Shown here one piece after another: positions 60,101 to 64,000 of a stretch of 64,000 nt of DNA. The notes beneath the pieces are model-generated. The model ran no database searches. It was given only the letters and a program-made list of their open reading frames with translations, and had not been told where the DNA came from. Each line of letters opens with the position of its first letter. Position 1 is the stretch's first letter. The DNA comes from Albugo candida (lineage: Eukaryota; Oomycota; Peronosporomycetes; Albuginales; Albuginaceae): the NCBI GenBank assembly GCA_905220665.1, contig CAJNAR010000157.1, positions 530,504 to 594,503 on the forward strand. Reading direction: 5' to 3'. Made by a program: the position numbers and the translations under genes.

Positions 60101-63100
60101 CTCTTATCCTTTAATATGGTTTGCAAGACATACCAGCAACAGATGAGTCGTACGAATCTATTTGAGTATTGATAGTGAGCAGCATGAGCATCTCAACCAA
60201 CACAAAAGACAAGTTCGATCAATTTTGCTCGGATTCTTGTGTTCGAACAAAATGTAAAGGGGAAAATACTCGGCGAACATAGTTCGATACAGCAGACTCT
60301 AGCACGGCTTTTCTTGTCTTACTTAGCGTTGGTGCTTTTACGCTGAACGCGGTCATACCGACTGGATGATTCGCATCGCTCTAGTGATTCATATTACCGA
60401 CACCTAGTGCGACATTGACTATATATATGTCATTCCTACGAATACAACCATACCCTGGACATCATGCCATCGTCATGTTTGCACCGTATTGAAAGCCAGC
60501 GTTTCTCAAAGTTTGAAGGTGTGGAGTTGTGAAAACGGGATACGATACCAATGACAGTTTGAACAATCTTGAACAAGATGTGCTTTCTTCGGATCAGCTC
60601 TTACCTTAGAAAATACTTTGACTCGCGAGGTACAAAAATATAGAAATACGCAACAGAACCAGAAACCTATATTTGTGTGCATTAGGATGACATTCAGTCT
60701 TGTACGATCATGTTTACATGCTGTGTGCATGTGACTCCGTTGTCCTTATTAATTATACAAGTTGCATGCAATCGCTCTCGTGCACCGCATCAGCATGTCA
60801 CTGCCTCTCTTATCTCTGAATATGGTTTGCAAGACATACCAGCAACAGATGAGTCGTACGAATCTATTTGAGTATTGATATTGAGCAGCATGAGCATCTC
60901 AACCAACACAAAGGACAAGTTCGATCAATTTTGCTCGAATTCTTGTGTTCGAACAAAATGTAAAGGGGAAAATACTCGGCGAACATAGTTCGATACAGCA
61001 GACTCTAGTACGGCTTTTCTTGTCTTACTTAGCGTTGGTGCTTTTACGCTGAACGCGGTCATACCGACTGGATGATTCGCATCGCTCTAGTGATTCACAT
61101 TACCGACACCTAGTGCGACATTGACTATATATATGTCATTCCTACGAATACAACCATACCGTGGATATCATACCATCGTCATGTTTGCACCGTATTGAAA
61201 GCCAGCTTTTCTCAAAGTTTGAAGGTGTGGAGTTGTGAAAACGGGATACGATACCAATGAAAGTTTGAGCAATCTTGAACAAGATGTGCTTTCTTCGGAT
61301 CAGCTCTTATCTTAGAAAATACTTTGACTTGCGAGGTACAAAAATATAGAAATACGCAACAGAACCAGAAAACCTATATTTGTGTGCATTAGGGTGACAT
61401 TCAGTCTTGTACGATCATGTTTACATGCTTTGTGCATGTGACCCCACTCTCCTTAATATTTCTACAAGCTGCATGCAATCACTCTCGTGCACTGCATCAG
61501 CATGTCACTGCCTCTCTTATCCTTTAATATGGTTTGCAAGACATACCAGCAACAGATGAGTCGTACGAATCTATTTGAGTATTGATAGTGAGCAGCATGA
61601 GCATCTCAACCAACACAAAAGACAAGTTCGATCAATTTTGCTCGGATTCTTGTGTTCGAACAAAATGTAAAGGGGAAAATACTCGGGGAACATAGTTCGA
61701 TACAGCAGACTCTAGTACGGCTTTTCTTGTCTTACTTAGCGTTGGTGCTTTTACGCTGAACGCGGTCATACCGACTGGATGATTCGCATCGCTCTAGTGA
61801 TTCACATTACCGACACCTAGTGCGACATCGACTATATATATGTCATTCCTACGAATACAACCATACCCTGGATATCATGCCATCGTCATGTTTGCACCGT
61901 ATTGAAAGCCAGCTTTTCTCAAAGTTTGAAGGTGTGGAGTTGTGAAAACGGGATACGATACCAATGACAGTTTGAACAATCTTGAACAAGATGTGCTTTT
62001 TTCGGTTCAGCTCTTATCTTACAAAATACTTTGACTTGCGAGGTACAAAAATATAGAAATACGCAACAGAACCAGAAACCTATATTTGTGTGCATTAGGA
62101 TGACATTCAGTCTTGTGCGATCATGTTTACATGCTGTGTGCATGTGACTCCGTTGTCCTTATTAATTATACAAGTTGCATGCAATCGCTCTCGTGCACCG
62201 CATCAGCATGTCACTGCCTCTCTTATCCTTTAATATGGTTTGCAAGACATACCAGCAACAGATGAGTCGTACGAATCTATTTGAGTATTGATAGTGAGCA
62301 GCATGAGCATCTCAACCAACACAAAGGACAAGTTCGATCAATTTTGCTCGGATTCTTGTGTTCGAACAAAATGTAAAGGGGAAAATACTCGGGGAACATA
62401 GTTCGATACAGCAGACTCTAGTACGGCTTTTCTTGTCTTACTTAGCGTTGGTGCTTTTACGCTGAACGCGGTCATACCGACTGGATGATTCGCATCGCTC
62501 TAGTGATTCACATTACCGACACCTAGTGCGACATTGACTATATATATGTCATTCCTACGAATACAACCATACCGTGGATATCATACCATCGTCATGTTTG
62601 CACCGTATTGAAAGCCAGCGTTTCTCAAAGTTTGAAGGTGTGGAGTTGTGAAAACGGGATACGATACCAATGACAGTTTGAACAATCTTGAACAAGATGT
62701 GCTTTTTTCGGTTCAGCTCTTATCTTAGAAAATACTTTGACTCGCGAGGTACAAAAATATAGAAATACGCAACAGAACCAGAAAACCTATATTTGTGTGC
62801 ATTAGGGTGACATTCAGTCTTGTACGATCATGTTTACATGCTTTGTGCATGTGACCCCACTCTCCTTAATATTTCTACAAGCTGCATGCAATCACTCTCG
62901 TGCACTGCATCAGCATGTCACTGCCTCTCTTATCCTTTAATATGGTTTGCAAGACATACCAGCAACAGATGAGTCGTACGAATCTATTTGAGTATTGATA
63001 GTGAGCAGCATGAGCATCTCAACCAACACAAAAGACAAGTTCGATCAATTTTGCTCGGATTCTTGTGTTCGAACGAAATGTAAAGGGGAAAATACTCGGC

Positions 63101-64000
63101 GAACATAGTTCGATACAGCAGACTCTAGTACGGCTTTTCTTGTCTTACTTAGCGTTGGTGCTTTTACGCTGAACGCGGTCATACCGACTGGATGATTCGC
63201 ATCGCTCTAGTGATTCACATTACCGACACCTAGTGCGACATCGACTACATATATGTCATTCCTACGAATACAACCATACCCTGGATATCATGCCATCGTC
63301 ATGTTTGCACCGTATTGAAAGCCAGCTTTTCTCAAAGTTTGAAGGTGTGGAGTTGTGAAAACGGGATACGATACCAATGACAGTTTCAACAATCTTGAAC
63401 AAGATGTGCTTTTTTCGGTTCAGCTCTTATCTTACAAAATACTTTGACTCGCGAGGTACAAAAATATAGAAATACGCAACAGAACCAGAAACCTATATTT
63501 GTGTGCATTAGGATGACATTCAGTCTTGTACGATCATGTTTACATGCTGTGTGCATGTGACTCCGTTGTCCTTATTAATTATACAAGTTGCATGCAATCG
63601 CTCTCGTGCACCGCATCAGCATGTCACTGCCTCTCTTATCCTTTAATTATGTTTGCAAGACATACCAGCAACAGATGAGTCGTACGAATTTATTTGAGTA
63701 TTGATAGTGAGCAGCATAAGCATCTCAACCAACACAAAGGACAAGTTCGATCAATTTTGCTCGAATTCTTGTGTTCGAACAAAATGTAAAGGGGAAAATA
63801 CTCGGCGAACATAGTTCGATACAGCAGACTCTAGTACGGCTTTTCTTGTCTTACTTAGCGTTGGTGCTTTTACGCTGAACGCGGTCATACCGACTGGATG
63901 ATTCGCATCGCTCTAGTGATTCACATTACCGACACCTAGTGCGACATTGACTATATATATGTCATTCCTACGAATACAACCATACCCTGGATATCATGGC
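51150..64000 (+). repeat. Tandem satellite, 705-707 bp unit, 18 full copies and continuing
   Basis: The anchor GCGGTCATACCGACTGGATG recurs at 51163, 51868, 52574, 53281, 53988, 54694, 55401, 56108, 56815, 57522, 58229, 58936, 59643, 60349, 61055, 61762, 62468, 63175 and 63881. Spacing is always 705-707 bp, all in the same orientation. Later units differ from each other at few positions; the first is the most diverged. Each unit contains a hairpin-forming ACATGC-TTTGT-GCATGT type block, a perfect palindrome TGTTCGAACA, and an ATATATAT tract. Broken minus-strand frames of about 74 codons occur in each unit. The array runs off the right edge, so its true size is unknown. Confidence 0.97.

Noticed and set aside
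51250..62143. Minus-strand frames of 74-97 codons starting MHKACK or MHTACK in the satellite units
   Set aside because: They occur in only some units, with frameshifts in others, and show no domain. The best reading is chance open frames in repeat DNA.

Overview
This is a eukaryotic nuclear window, most likely from an oomycete. The evidence is short GT-AG introns of about 55-63 nt in dense genes, a PH/DEP/FYVE/GAF protein of a type common in oomycetes, a secreted PLC-like phosphodiesterase, and a transposon load of Mutator-like (MULE), Ty1/copia, L1-like and Tc1/mariner elements. I cannot fix the genus; the compact introns would suit an Albugo-like lineage, but that is a guess.

Host genes sit in two islands. 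Island 1 (1-8.5 kb) holds the RNA polymerase III subunit RPC3/RPC82 gene (+, three exons), convergent with a large PH-DEP-FYVE-GAF gene (-), and then an unrecognised gene (-) with a likely signal peptide and a basic C-terminal tail. Island 2 (29.1-31.7 kb) holds a four-exon secreted PLC-like phosphodiesterase gene (+), convergent with an FSH1/OVCA2-type serine hydrolase gene (-) that has a frameshift just before its nucleophile.

The rest is mobile or repetitive. At 9.7-18.1 kb lies a decayed LINE (LINE-A) interrupted by a decayed copia element (copia-A, minus strand). A 1.3-kb Tc1/mariner element with 30-bp terminal repeats follows at 20.26-21.57 kb. The stretch 21.6-29.1 kb has no recognisable gene.

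From 31.7 to 51.1 kb there is a chain of Mutator-like elements, called M1 to M5 here, each with its own terminal inverted repeats. M2 carries a 5'-truncated LINE (LINE-B). M5 is an internally deleted derivative of the M2 family and carries a fairly young copia element (copia-B, minus strand). The transposases of M1, M2 and M4 share a C-terminal layout of an AT-hook-like GRP motif followed by a CCHC zinc knuckle; M3 keeps the knuckle.

From about 51.15 kb to the end of the window runs a tandem satellite with a 705-707 bp unit: 18 full units plus the start of a nineteenth, continuing past the edge. It has two main monomer subtypes that alternate over the last seven units. The satellite array and its junction with the nested MULE cluster are the most unusual features here. 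I found no rRNA, tRNA or CRISPR.
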